Source of the DNA: a virus
Length of the DNA stretch: 23,040 nt
Strand: one strand, 5' to 3'
Virus record (IMG/VR): IMGVR_UViG_3300042341_000008
Location: 1 to 23,040 of that record
Below, one piece after another: positions 8,756 through 15,676 of the stretch. The position numbers and the translations under genes were made by a program. The notes below the pieces were generated by a model, which had not been told where the DNA came from, did not search any database, and worked only from the letters and a program-made list of their open reading frames with translations. Each line of letters starts with the position of its first letter. Position 1 is the first letter of the stretch.

Positions 8756-9025
8756 ATGGCAACTTATATATTCAGGACTCCATACGTGGAGGAAGGTCCT
8801 ACAGGACAACATCGCCTATTTTACTTTTTCAAGTTAAGACAAGGTATAACGGTAACTAGAACTGGTTCAACATTTAGAACTGGACGTTACTTTACGCAAG
8901 ACCAACTAGATGAAGTTGATGAATACTGGTTAGGTGGTCATGAATCATCTGTATCAGAAGCAACGAAGGCAGCATTAATTGCTGGCGGAATTGGCGTAAC
9001 AGAGGCAAACTTTACAGTAGAGTAG
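8756..9025 (+). CDS. Small head-region protein of unknown function
   Basis: An 89-residue protein starting at ATG 8756 with AAGGAG (8745-8750) upstream. The first half is beta-like and aromatic (MATYIFRTPYVEEGP, RLFYFFKLRQGITV) and the second half helical (TQDQLDEVDEYWLGGHE, SEATKAALIAGGIGV). No membrane segment, Cys cluster or catalytic motif was seen. It directly follows the major capsid gene, where phages often encode head-completion or decoration proteins. I recall similar small proteins in the same position in environmental phage contigs, but no function is known to me. It is cotranscribed with the capsid gene unless the hairpin upstream stops most transcripts. Confidence 0.8.
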   Translation: MATYIFRTPYVEEGPTGQHRLFYFFKLRQGITVTRTGSTFRTGRYFTQDQLDEVDEYWLGGHESSVSEATKAALIAGGIGVTEANFTVE

Positions 9026-9032
9026 GGACACA

Positions 9033-9482
9033 ATGAACTGCGACCATATCAGCAAAGTTGTTAAAGATGGTTATAATTTAATAGATGGACAGATGTATTC
9101 AACAGTTCTTATCTGGGGATGCACCAAATGTGATGCAACTTCAACAGAACCTCTATATGATATGAACGCATCGTTTGGAACCAAAGAACCTTGTAAAGAA
9201 AATTGTGACTGTTTTGGCTGTAAGGCTAGAGGATTACAAATGAATACAGGGGATGCAGGCAGACCCGTTGGCAAGAAGGAATGGGAAGGTCGGTTAAAGT
9301 TTTATAAGGATGCTAGAAATCAAGGTATCCAACCAGCAGGAACGCAGAGACTTCAAGTTGAAGCGGCATACAAAGCAAGCGAAACATTGGGTAAAGCATA
9401 CGATGCTGGAACAATGGGTGTAAGAGCAGACAAAGTTACGAAATCCGTAGCAGCAGTCATGAAAGAAACTGGAGCAGCATAA
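9033..9482 (+). CDS. Cys-rich zinc-ribbon-like protein
   Basis: A 149-residue protein starting at ATG 9033, seven bases after the previous stop, with an AGGG ribosome site. The N-terminal half carries possible metal ligands: Cys3-x-His5 with Cys30-x2-Cys33, spaced like a zinc ribbon, and a second dense group Cys54, Cys58, Cys60, Cys63. The C-terminal half (KKEWEGRLKFYKDARNQGI, then ETLGKAYDAG) is helical and basic. It lies among head genes, so a structural zinc-binding head protein or a host-directed factor is possible. No enzyme motif was found. The metal binding is inferred from residue spacing only, and the function is unknown. Confidence 0.8.
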   Translation: MNCDHISKVVKDGYNLIDGQMYSTVLIWGCTKCDATSTEPLYDMNASFGTKEPCKENCDCFGCKARGLQMNTGDAGRPVGKKEWEGRLKFYKDARNQGIQPAGTQRLQVEAAYKASETLGKAYDAGTMGVRADKVTKSVAAVMKETGAA

Positions 9483-9604
9483 TGATGAAGAAAAAAGCAG
9501 GCAAGATGGCAGCAATGATGATGGAAATGCCTATGGCTAAAAAGAAGGTTGCAAAGAAGACCGCTAAGAAGGCTATGCCAAAGAAGATGGGCAAGAAGAA
9601 GTAA
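9482..9604 (+). CDS. Tiny Lys/Met-rich basic protein 1
   Basis: A 40-residue open frame starting at ATG 9482, which overlaps the previous TAA as TAATG; a second ATG follows at 9485. About 17 of 40 residues are Lys and nine are Met, with a run of AKK units ending PKKMGKKK. The composition resembles short histone-tail-like or nucleic-acid-binding peptides. It lies between two real genes with one-base overlaps on both sides, which is strong evidence that it is translated even though it is very short. It may neutralise packaged DNA or bind the capsid interior; that is inference. Confidence 0.7.
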   Translation: MMKKKAGKMAAMMMEMPMAKKKVAKKTAKKAMPKKMGKKK

Positions 9605-9735
9605 TGCCAAAGGTAGGTATGAAAGAATTTGCCTACACTGCAAAGGGTATGGCTATGGCAAAGATGGAAGCCAAGAAGACTGGCAAGAAAATGGTAGTTA
9701 AGAAAACTGTTAAGAAGTCAAGAAAGAAGAAATAA
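9604..9735 (+). CDS. Tiny Lys-rich basic protein 2
   Basis: A 43-residue open frame whose ATG overlaps the TAA of the previous gene, with its stop directly abutting the next ATG at 9736. The first part is mixed (MPKVGMKEFAYTAKGMAMAK) and the second half is strongly basic (KKTGKKMVVKKTVKK, then SRKKK). It shares the Lys-pair style of its upstream neighbour, so the two may be diverged duplicates. Gapless packing between neighbours supports translation. Likely a nucleic-acid- or capsid-associated peptide, but this is inferred only from composition and position. Confidence 0.68.
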   Translation: MPKVGMKEFAYTAKGMAMAKMEAKKTGKKMVVKKTVKKSRKKK

Positions 9736-9993
9736 ATGGCTGACCCAAGACTAAAGCGAGCGGGAGTATCTGGTTTTAATAAGCCAAAGCGCACGCCTTC
9801 ACACCCAAAGAAGTCACACGTAGTTGTGGCTAAAGAGGGAAGCAAGGTAAAGACTATTCGCTTTGGTCAGCAGGGTGTTACTGGAGACAGGAAACCCACT
9901 GCACGACAGGCTTCATTCAAAGCACGTCACGCAAAAAACATTGCAAAAGGTAAGATGTCGGCTGCTTATTGGGCTGACAAAGTTAAGTGGTAA
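9736..9993 (+). CDS. Basic conserved phage protein ending AYWADKVKW
   Basis: An 85-residue protein, very basic and without acidic clusters. It has an N-terminal segment (ADPRLKRAGVSGFNKPKRTP), a central part (HVVVAKEGSKVKTIRFGQQG) and a C-terminal part (SFKARHAKNIAKGKMSAAYW). The ending and the KARHAKNIAKG segment match a protein I recall as recurring in uncultured aquatic phage genomes near the head genes; it has no known function to my knowledge. It starts immediately after the preceding stop and is the third Lys/Arg-rich gene in a row. DNA or RNA binding is plausible. Twenty bases separate it from the glycosyltransferase. Confidence 0.82.
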   Translation: MADPRLKRAGVSGFNKPKRTPSHPKKSHVVVAKEGSKVKTIRFGQQGVTGDRKPTARQASFKARHAKNIAKGKMSAAYWADKVKW

Positions 9994-10013
9994 TTTAACT
10001 AAGGCAGGGGACA

Positions 10014-10694
10014 ATGAAGGATACTTTGGCTATCGCCTGGTGCGATAATGGTATGGTAGATGGCAAGTTCATGCAAGGCGTTACTGATGTAATGCTACAT
10101 GGAGGCGCTAATGTAGTAACAACGCTCCGTAGTTCTGGTAATCAAATTGGCAGACAGCGTGAGACTGTAGCAAAATACTGGTATGAAAACAATAAATCTG
10201 AATGGCTACTATGGGTAGACTCAGATGTTGTAATATCACCAGATGCGTTTAAGAAACTCTGGGATAAAAGAGATGTTGAGAAGCATCCAATCCTAACTGG
10301 AGTCTACTTTACAACAGATACACCAGAAGAACCACTCATGATTCCAATGCCAACACTCTTTGAGTTCTTGGTAAAGGAAGACGAAGTAGCAATTAAGCGC
10401 ATGCATCCACTACCTAAGGATAAGTTCCTTAAGGTTGGAGCCGCAGGCATGGGGTTTGTGTTGATGCACAGAAGTGTAATCACCCGAATCCTAGAAGTAT
10501 TACCTAACACACCGCTGTTTACAGAGGTTGGAGTTGGGAAGCAGTTCATGGGAGAAGATATATTCTTCTTCTCATTGTGTGATAGGGCTGATATTCCAGT
10601 CTGGTGTGACACATCTGCAACAGTTCCACATATGAAACGCTTTTCATTCGATGTTAATTACTACGATGCGTTCGTAGGAGACAAGAGGAAATAA
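10014..10694 (+). CDS. GT-A fold glycosyltransferase
   Basis: A 226-residue protein starting at ATG 10014 behind AGGGG. It has the marks of a GT-A (GT2-like) glycosyltransferase, which transfers sugars from nucleotide-sugar donors. The LLWVDSDVVI segment carries a DxD-type metal and donor motif (Asp69-Ser-Asp71). VGAAGMGFVLMHR (141-153) resembles the acceptor-side Gly-rich segment. GED (180-182) is the usual place of the catalytic base, and His206 near the end could complete the metal site. It has no signal peptide or membrane segment. It lies between head and tail-connector genes, so it may glycosylate virion proteins or modify host surface sugars or DNA; the sequence does not decide. Its stop overlaps the next ATG (TAATG). 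Confidence 0.85.
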   Translation: MKDTLAIAWCDNGMVDGKFMQGVTDVMLHGGANVVTTLRSSGNQIGRQRETVAKYWYENNKSEWLLWVDSDVVISPDAFKKLWDKRDVEKHPILTGVYFTTDTPEEPLMIPMPTLFEFLVKEDEVAIKRMHPLPKDKFLKVGAAGMGFVLMHRSVITRILEVLPNTPLFTEVGVGKQFMGEDIFFFSLCDRADIPVWCDTSATVPHMKRFSFDVNYYDAFVGDKRK

Positions 10695-11617
10695 TGACAA
10701 CTACGCTGGCCAATATGATTGATGAGGTTCAGGTCAACCTTGCTGGATATACATTCCAACAGGACCGTTCGACATACCTTAAAACTGCAGTCACAACAAC
10801 TACTTCATCATCCGCATCACCATTGGTCCTATCTCTCGGTTCTACCGACTCAGTAGGTAAAGGCGTAGTCGAAATTGACGAAGAACTAATGTGGGTAGAT
10901 TCCTATGACCGTGTTGCAAATACTGCAACTGTTGCTCCATACGGTCGCGGATATCTAGGAACAACTGCTGCAACCCATACCGCAGACACTAAGGTTGCTA
11001 TTGCCCCAACATTTCCTCGCTTTAACATTAAGCGTGCTATTAATGATACAATCCGTTCTCTTGGCGCGAATATCTTTGCAGTAAAGACGACAACATTTAC
11101 ATTCAATGCCGCTCAATCTACATATGCATTCAATAACTTAAACATTAAAAACATTATTAGCCTAACCTGGGAAGCCATTGGTCCTACACAGGAATGGGTT
11201 CCAATTCGTCGTTGGGACTTTGACTCTGTAGCAGATGTAGATACATTCGGCGCAGGAGCGCAAACAGTAACACTTGGTGAGGCTCCAATTCCAGGACGCA
11301 CTGTAAAGGTTGTGTATGCAACTGACCCAGTAGCGTTTAGCACGAATGCTCAAGATTATGTTACACAGACAGGACTTCCAGAATCAACTCGGGACGTAGT
11401 TATTCTTGGTGCATCATATCGTCTACTTGCTTATCTAGACCCAGCACGTGCGGCTCAAACAAGCCCACAGGCTGATGAGACAGACAGCAAGCGGCCATAT
11501 GGTTCATCACAGTCTGCTACAAAGCAACTATATGCACTATATACACAGCGCCTTAACGAAGAAACTAAAGCGCAACAACAAAACTACCCACCACGAGTTC
11601 ATTTCTCACGCCGATAG
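10694..11617 (+). CDS. Head-tail adaptor or connector-like protein
   Basis: A 307-residue protein translationally coupled to the glycosyltransferase. The N-terminus (TTLANMIDEVQVNLAGYTF) is helical. It is followed by a beta-rich insert (residues about 35-105) in which EIDEELMWVDSYD and YGRGYLGTTAATHTADTKV resemble the N-terminal module of the tail fibre gene that follows. Then come a FNIKRAINDTIRSLG helix and a beta region, and it ends with a helix and the phrase YPPRVHFSRR. The helix-beta-helix layout and the position between head and tail genes fit an adaptor ring joining portal and tail in short-tailed phages. This is a context-based call. The ending resembles that of similar proteins in actinophage contigs from memory. 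Confidence 0.72.
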   Translation: MTTTLANMIDEVQVNLAGYTFQQDRSTYLKTAVTTTTSSSASPLVLSLGSTDSVGKGVVEIDEELMWVDSYDRVANTATVAPYGRGYLGTTAATHTADTKVAIAPTFPRFNIKRAINDTIRSLGANIFAVKTTTFTFNAAQSTYAFNNLNIKNIISLTWEAIGPTQEWVPIRRWDFDSVADVDTFGAGAQTVTLGEAPIPGRTVKVVYATDPVAFSTNAQDYVTQTGLPESTRDVVILGASYRLLAYLDPARAAQTSPQADETDSKRPYGSSQSATKQLYALYTQRLNEETKAQQQNYPPRVHFSRR

Positions 11618-11625
11618 GAACCTGA

Positions 11626-13305
11626 ATGACAATTAGAAAATACTCATCCCGCTCTCAGCAAACAACGCTGTCAGCAGGACTTACATCAAGCGCAACAACC
11701 GCTAGCATTGTATCAGGAACAACCCTTGCTGGTGGTGTAACAATCTCTGCCGGTGAAACATTTACAGTCGTAATTGACCCAGATACAGCGCTCGAAGAAA
11801 TTGTAGATGTAACCGCTAGAGATGGCAATACATTAACAATCGTTCGTGCAATTGATGGTTCTACTGGTCAAGCGCACTCAGCAGGTGCAGTCGTAAAGCA
11901 CATGGCGATTGGTCGCGATTATCGTGAATCTAATGAGCACATTGAAAATACAACTACTGCACATGGAATTACCCTTGCTAACCTAGTTAAGACTACAGAT
12001 ACTGGCACAGTAACTAGTGCTATGATTGCTAACGATTCTATCGTAAATGCTGATATTAACGCAAGTGCTGCTATCGCAGATACCAAGTTGGGAACCATCT
12101 CAACATCTGGCAAAGTAGCAAATACAGCAACTACTGCAACATCTGCAAATACCAACTCTGCGATTGTCGCAAGAGATGGCTCAGGAAACTTTAGTGCTAA
12201 TCAAATTACTGCAGCAAAGGTGACTGGTTTATCAACACCATCTGCAGACTCTGATGCCGCTCCAAAAACTTATGTAGATTCAATTTTAGGTTCTGCAACC
12301 AGCGCTGCAACTAGCGCAACAGCAGCAGCAAACTCTGCAACAGCGGCTGCATCAAGTGCAACAAGCGCTGCTTCTTCTGCTTCATCTGCTACATCTTCTG
12401 CTAGCACAGCAACTACACAGGCTACAAACGCTGCAAGTTCTGCATCGGCAGCATCAACATCTGCATCTAATGCATCTTCATCTGCCACTTCGGCTACAGC
12501 ATCAGCATCAACTGCTACGACACAGGCAACTAACGCTTCAAACTCTGCCACCGCTGCAGCATCTAGCGCTTCTGCTGCATCAACTTCTGCTACAAACGCA
12601 GCATCTAGTGCTACCGCAGCAGCGGGTTCAGCAACTAGCGCAGCAGCCTCCTTAGCAACCGTAAATGACCAAGTTGGTGCGGGTCTTGTAAGAGATATGG
12701 GTAGCATTACAACCTCTGATACTACAACTGGTGACTGGGTTGACTTAAGCGACGTATCTGCGCAAGCCGCAGCCAGCGCAACTGATTCTGCAGCATCTGC
12801 AATTCTTGCCAACGACTGGGCCACAAAGACATCAGGCACTGTAGCGGGTGGAGAATATTCTGCTAAATATCATGCTACTGCAGCAAATACATCTGCTACT
12901 AACGCAGCGTCATCCGCAAGCGCAGCAGCAACTAGTGCTACTAATGCAGCAGCATCTCTTGATTCTTTTGACGATAGATACCTTGGAGCAAAAGCATCTG
13001 CTCCTAGCGTAGACAACGATGGTAACGCTCTATTAACTGGAGCACTTTATTTCAATTCAACAACTCCTGGTATGTATGTCTGGACAGGTTCAGCCTGGAC
13101 AGTTATGGCAACTAGTGGGGACGTTGAATCAGTAACAGCAGGAACAGGTCTTAGCGGTGGAGGAACAAGTGGCGATATTACTGTCTCACTTAATACTTCT
13201 AGCGTCTATGTTGTTCCAAGCCAGAGTGGAAACAATGGCAAGTTCTTAACCACAGACGGAAGTGCCGCTTCGTGGGTCAGCATATCAGATTGGGGAACAC
13301 TCTAA
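11626..13305 (+). CDS. Tail fibre with Ala/Ser/Thr coiled-coil shaft
   Basis: A 559-residue protein starting at ATG 11626 with AGGAA upstream. Residues about 1-110 form a virion-attachment module (VIDPDTALEEIVDVTARDG, IVRAIDGSTGQAHSAGA, HIENTTTAHGITL) also typical of actinophage fibres. A TSAMIANDSIVNADINASAA segment, a common fibre shaft repeat, follows. Residues about 222-345 are almost only Ala, Ser, Thr and Asn in SATSAA-like units, a probable trimeric coiled coil, and contain a 35-residue (105-bp) internal duplication. A second Ala/Ser stretch lies near residues 420-445 after NDWATKTSG. The tip includes YFNSTTPGMYVWTGSAWTVM and ends WGTL. It should bind the host surface. The next gene overlaps its stop. 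Confidence 0.88.
   Translation: MTIRKYSSRSQQTTLSAGLTSSATTASIVSGTTLAGGVTISAGETFTVVIDPDTALEEIVDVTARDGNTLTIVRAIDGSTGQAHSAGAVVKHMAIGRDYRESNEHIENTTTAHGITLANLVKTTDTGTVTSAMIANDSIVNADINASAAIADTKLGTISTSGKVANTATTATSANTNSAIVARDGSGNFSANQITAAKVTGLSTPSADSDAAPKTYVDSILGSATSAATSATAAANSATAAASSATSAASSASSATSSASTATTQATNAASSASAASTSASNASSSATSATASASTATTQATNASNSATAAASSASAASTSATNAASSATAAAGSATSAAASLATVNDQVGAGLVRDMGSITTSDTTTGDWVDLSDVSAQAAASATDSAASAILANDWATKTSGTVAGGEYSAKYHATAANTSATNAASSASAAATSATNAAASLDSFDDRYLGAKASAPSVDNDGNALLTGALYFNSTTPGMYVWTGSAWTVMATSGDVESVTAGTGLSGGGTSGDITVSLNTSSVYVVPSQSGNNGKFLTTDGSAASWVSISDWGTL
12403..12612 (+). repeat. 105-bp tandem duplication in fibre shaft
   Basis: Two adjacent 35-residue units each begin with STATTQATNA, at 12403 and 12508. 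The 105-base spacing equals five heptads, so the copy keeps coiled-coil register. The DNA of the two copies has diverged at many third positions, which points to an old duplication. Confidence 0.6.
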
Positions 13306-13760
13306 TGAGTTTCGCATTCCAACGCCGTAGAGGCACAACTTCTCAGCACTCTTCCTTCACTGGTCTTAATGCTGAACTAACAGTAGATACCGACAAGAAG
13401 ACCGTAGTGGTCCATGACGGTTCAACCGCAGGTGGAGTCCCACTTGCTAAAGAGCGTCCAGCATTTAACGCGCAAACAGGAACAACATACACACTTGTTG
13501 CTACTGATGCAAGCAAAGTAGTTACAGCATCTAACGCTGGGGCAATTACAATTACAGTCCCACCATCAGTGTATGTGGCTGGAGATATTATTACTGTAGT
13601 TCAAACTGGAGCAGGTCAAGTAACATTTGCCGAAGGTTCAGGAGTTACTATCAACTCTGTTGGAACTGCCGATGCACCAAAGATTCGTGCTCAATATGCT
13701 GCCGCTCAGGTTATTTGTGTAGCATCTAACTCATTCGTAATTGTAGGGGATATTAACTAA
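13305..13760 (+). CDS. Tail-associated protein with Mtd-N-like module
   Basis: A 151-residue protein. ATG 13305 is chosen because it overlaps the fibre stop (TAATG); an upstream start at 13272 would lie inside the fibre gene. The N-terminus (FQRRRGTTSQHSSFTGLNAE, then LTVDTDKKTVVVHDGSTAGG) matches the short attachment module seen at the start of many phage tail-spike and tropism proteins (Mtd N-terminal-like). It anchors a receptor-binding protein to the virion. Residues about 60-151 form a small beta domain (TVPPSVYVAGDIITVVQTG, FAEGSGVTINS) like those at the ends of fibres. It probably sits on the tail next to the fibre. No enzyme motif was seen. Confidence 0.8.
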   Translation: MSFAFQRRRGTTSQHSSFTGLNAELTVDTDKKTVVVHDGSTAGGVPLAKERPAFNAQTGTTYTLVATDASKVVTASNAGAITITVPPSVYVAGDIITVVQTGAGQVTFAEGSGVTINSVGTADAPKIRAQYAAAQVICVASNSFVIVGDIN

Positions 13761-14341
13761 TGACACCACTGCTAACTGGAGTTTTTGCCTCGCAGATTAG
13801 CGGGCGTTTAAATCCTTTTCAACCTATAAGTGCTTACGATGCGCTTGGAACAATAACTGTTCCTAGCGGTGGAGTATCAAGTATTACTTTTGCTGGTATT
13901 CCACAGACTGGTTATAGCCATTTACAAGTTCGTGCTACTGCAAAAAGCACATTAAATTCTAATGCTTCTAGTGCGCTTGTTATGCAACTTAACGGAAATA
14001 CAACTATTAGCAATTACACCACTCATTTATTAGATGGTAATGGTTCTTCTGTATCACCTTATGGTGCAACTAGTGACTACCCACAAGGTTCAATTGCAAA
14101 CAATACTGTTGCTTCAACCATTTTTGGTGTTTCTGTATTTGATATTTTAGACTATTCAAATACTAACAAACATAAAACTATTCGTATTATTGGTGGTAAC
14201 GATAACAATGGAAGTGGACTAATTAGAGTTAGTTCTGGTGGTTTTTTTGCTAATACAAACTCTGTAACTAGTATTACACTATCAACCCCTTCGGCTAATC
14301 TTGCTGAATATTCATCTTTTGCACTTTATGGAGTTAAATAA
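13760..14341 (+). CDS. Adhesin-type beta-sandwich protein, short paralog
   Basis: A 193-residue protein coupled to its neighbours by one-base overlaps on both sides. After a short N-terminal tail (SGRLNPFQPISAYDALG) it has a beta-rich domain with the phrases VSSITFAGIPQTGYSHLQV, LDGNGSS, LDYSNTNKHKTIRI and a closing SSFALYGVK. The same phrases recur in the two following genes (SVTFSSIPQT, LSGNGST, MNYSNTNINKT, FNLYGIAA), so the three proteins are paralogs. This one stops where the others continue into a polyglycine domain. It is likely a tail tip or receptor-binding component. No homology beyond this group is claimed. Confidence 0.8.
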   Translation: MTPLLTGVFASQISGRLNPFQPISAYDALGTITVPSGGVSSITFAGIPQTGYSHLQVRATAKSTLNSNASSALVMQLNGNTTISNYTTHLLDGNGSSVSPYGATSDYPQGSIANNTVASTIFGVSVFDILDYSNTNKHKTIRIIGGNDNNGSGLIRVSSGGFFANTNSVTSITLSTPSANLAEYSSFALYGVK

Positions 14342-15666
14342 TGGCAACTAATACTTATGTAGCATTACAAACGCAAACCCTTACTTCTTCTGCTGCTTCG
14401 GTAACATTTAGTTCTATTCCACAAACTTATACTGATTTAATTATTGTTGCTCAAATAAAAGGGACAGCAAACACATATCTTAATCTTCGCTTTAATGGAG
14501 ATACTGGTTCTAATTATTCAAGAACTGTATTAAGTGGTAATGGTTCAACTGCAACATCAGAACGCCGCACTAACGCTACTGTAATAAATACAGACTATAA
14601 TGAAACAATTGAAACAAATTTTAATTATGTAAATATAATGCAGATTATGAATTATTCAAACACTAATATAAATAAAACTGTTCTTTGTAGACCAAACAAT
14701 GCAGCATCTGGGTCAGGTGCTACCGTTGGATTATGGCGAAACACTGCTGCAATAACAAGTGTTAGTTTAGTATCAAATAATAATTCATTTGATTCAGGTT
14801 CAACTTTTAATTTGTATGGCATAGCCGCTGATGTTGCTAACCCAACTACGGCTAAAGCCACAGGTGGAACAATTACCTATGGCGTTGAATATACTTATCA
14901 CACCTTTACTTCATCAGGAACATTTACTCCAAACCAAGCATTAACCTGTGACTACTTAGTAGTTGCTGGTGGTGCAGGTGGCGGAGGCTGGCTTGGCGGA
15001 GGTGGTGGTGCGGGAGGATTCCGTTCAACTGTTGATGCAACTGGTGGAGGCGGTGCTCTTGAAAATCCTTTATCTTTAAGTGCTACTGGTTACACAGTTA
15101 CAGTTGGAGCAGGCGGAGCAGGTGGACCTTATTCAAACCCATCTACTTCTACACAAGGAAGCGACTCAGTGTTTTCAACTATCACATCTTTAGGTGGCGG
15201 TAGGGCTGGCGGTATTCCTGCTACTGCTTATTCAGGTGGCTCAGGCGGTGGTGCTGGTGGTGCGTTAGCAAATAACACTGGTGCTGCAGGAACATCAGGA
15301 CAAGGATTTGCTGGTGGAAATACCTATGTATCTGATTATGGTGCAGCAGGCGGTGGTGGTGCTGGCGGTGCTGGTTTTAATACGCGTGGTGGAAACGGAA
15401 GCAACACTGGTCGTGGTGGAGATGGCGGTCTAGGAGTTACAACAACTATTGCAGGTTCTATTGCTACTTATGCAGGAGGCGGTGGAGGACACGGCGCTAC
15501 TGCAGGTGGTGTAGGAGCAGCAGGTGGTGGTAACGGCGTAAGCGGTTACACAGGTTCACCAGGTGGTTCAGCAAGTGCTAACACAGGCTCAGGTGGTGGT
15601 GGTGGTCGTGATAGCGCAGGTGGTGCTGGCGGTTCAGGCATTGTTATTATTAGATATGCAAACTAA
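14341..15666 (+). CDS. Adhesin with polyglycine C-terminal domain, paralog 2
   Basis: A 441-residue protein whose ATG overlaps the previous TAA. Residues about 1-160 are the beta-sandwich module shared with the genes on both sides. A linker (TYHTFTSSGTFTPNQALTCD) leads into YLVVAGG, after which residues about 205-441 are extremely Gly-rich, with many GGGG and GGAGG runs split by short Ser/Thr/Ala segments, ending GIVIIRYAN. This arrangement is common in aquatic phage adhesins. By analogy with T-even-type gp38 adhesins it may fold as packed polyglycine II helices bearing receptor-binding loops. Such tips are usually variable between related phages and set host range. The 20-base DNA phrase coding SSGTFTP recurs in the next gene. 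Confidence 0.85.
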   Translation: MATNTYVALQTQTLTSSAASVTFSSIPQTYTDLIIVAQIKGTANTYLNLRFNGDTGSNYSRTVLSGNGSTATSERRTNATVINTDYNETIETNFNYVNIMQIMNYSNTNINKTVLCRPNNAASGSGATVGLWRNTAAITSVSLVSNNNSFDSGSTFNLYGIAADVANPTTAKATGGTITYGVEYTYHTFTSSGTFTPNQALTCDYLVVAGGAGGGGWLGGGGGAGGFRSTVDATGGGGALENPLSLSATGYTVTVGAGGAGGPYSNPSTSTQGSDSVFSTITSLGGGRAGGIPATAYSGGSGGGAGGALANNTGAAGTSGQGFAGGNTYVSDYGAAGGGGAGGAGFNTRGGNGSNTGRGGDGGLGVTTTIAGSIATYAGGGGGHGATAGGVGAAGGGNGVSGYTGSPGGSASANTGSGGGGGRDSAGGAGGSGIVIIRYAN

Positions 15667-15676
15667 GGAGAAATAG

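Noticed and set aside
12356-12655. Plus-strand Leu/Gln-rich frame inside the fibre
   Set aside because: It is an out-of-frame reading of the Ala/Ser repeat codons, without a start site context.
12270-12839. Minus-strand 189-codon frame
   Set aside because: It is the antisense of the fibre repeats and its Ala/Val composition simply reflects them.
13272-13304. Upstream start of the Mtd-N-like gene
   Set aside because: It lies within the fibre gene; ATG 13305 gives the expected N-terminal module.
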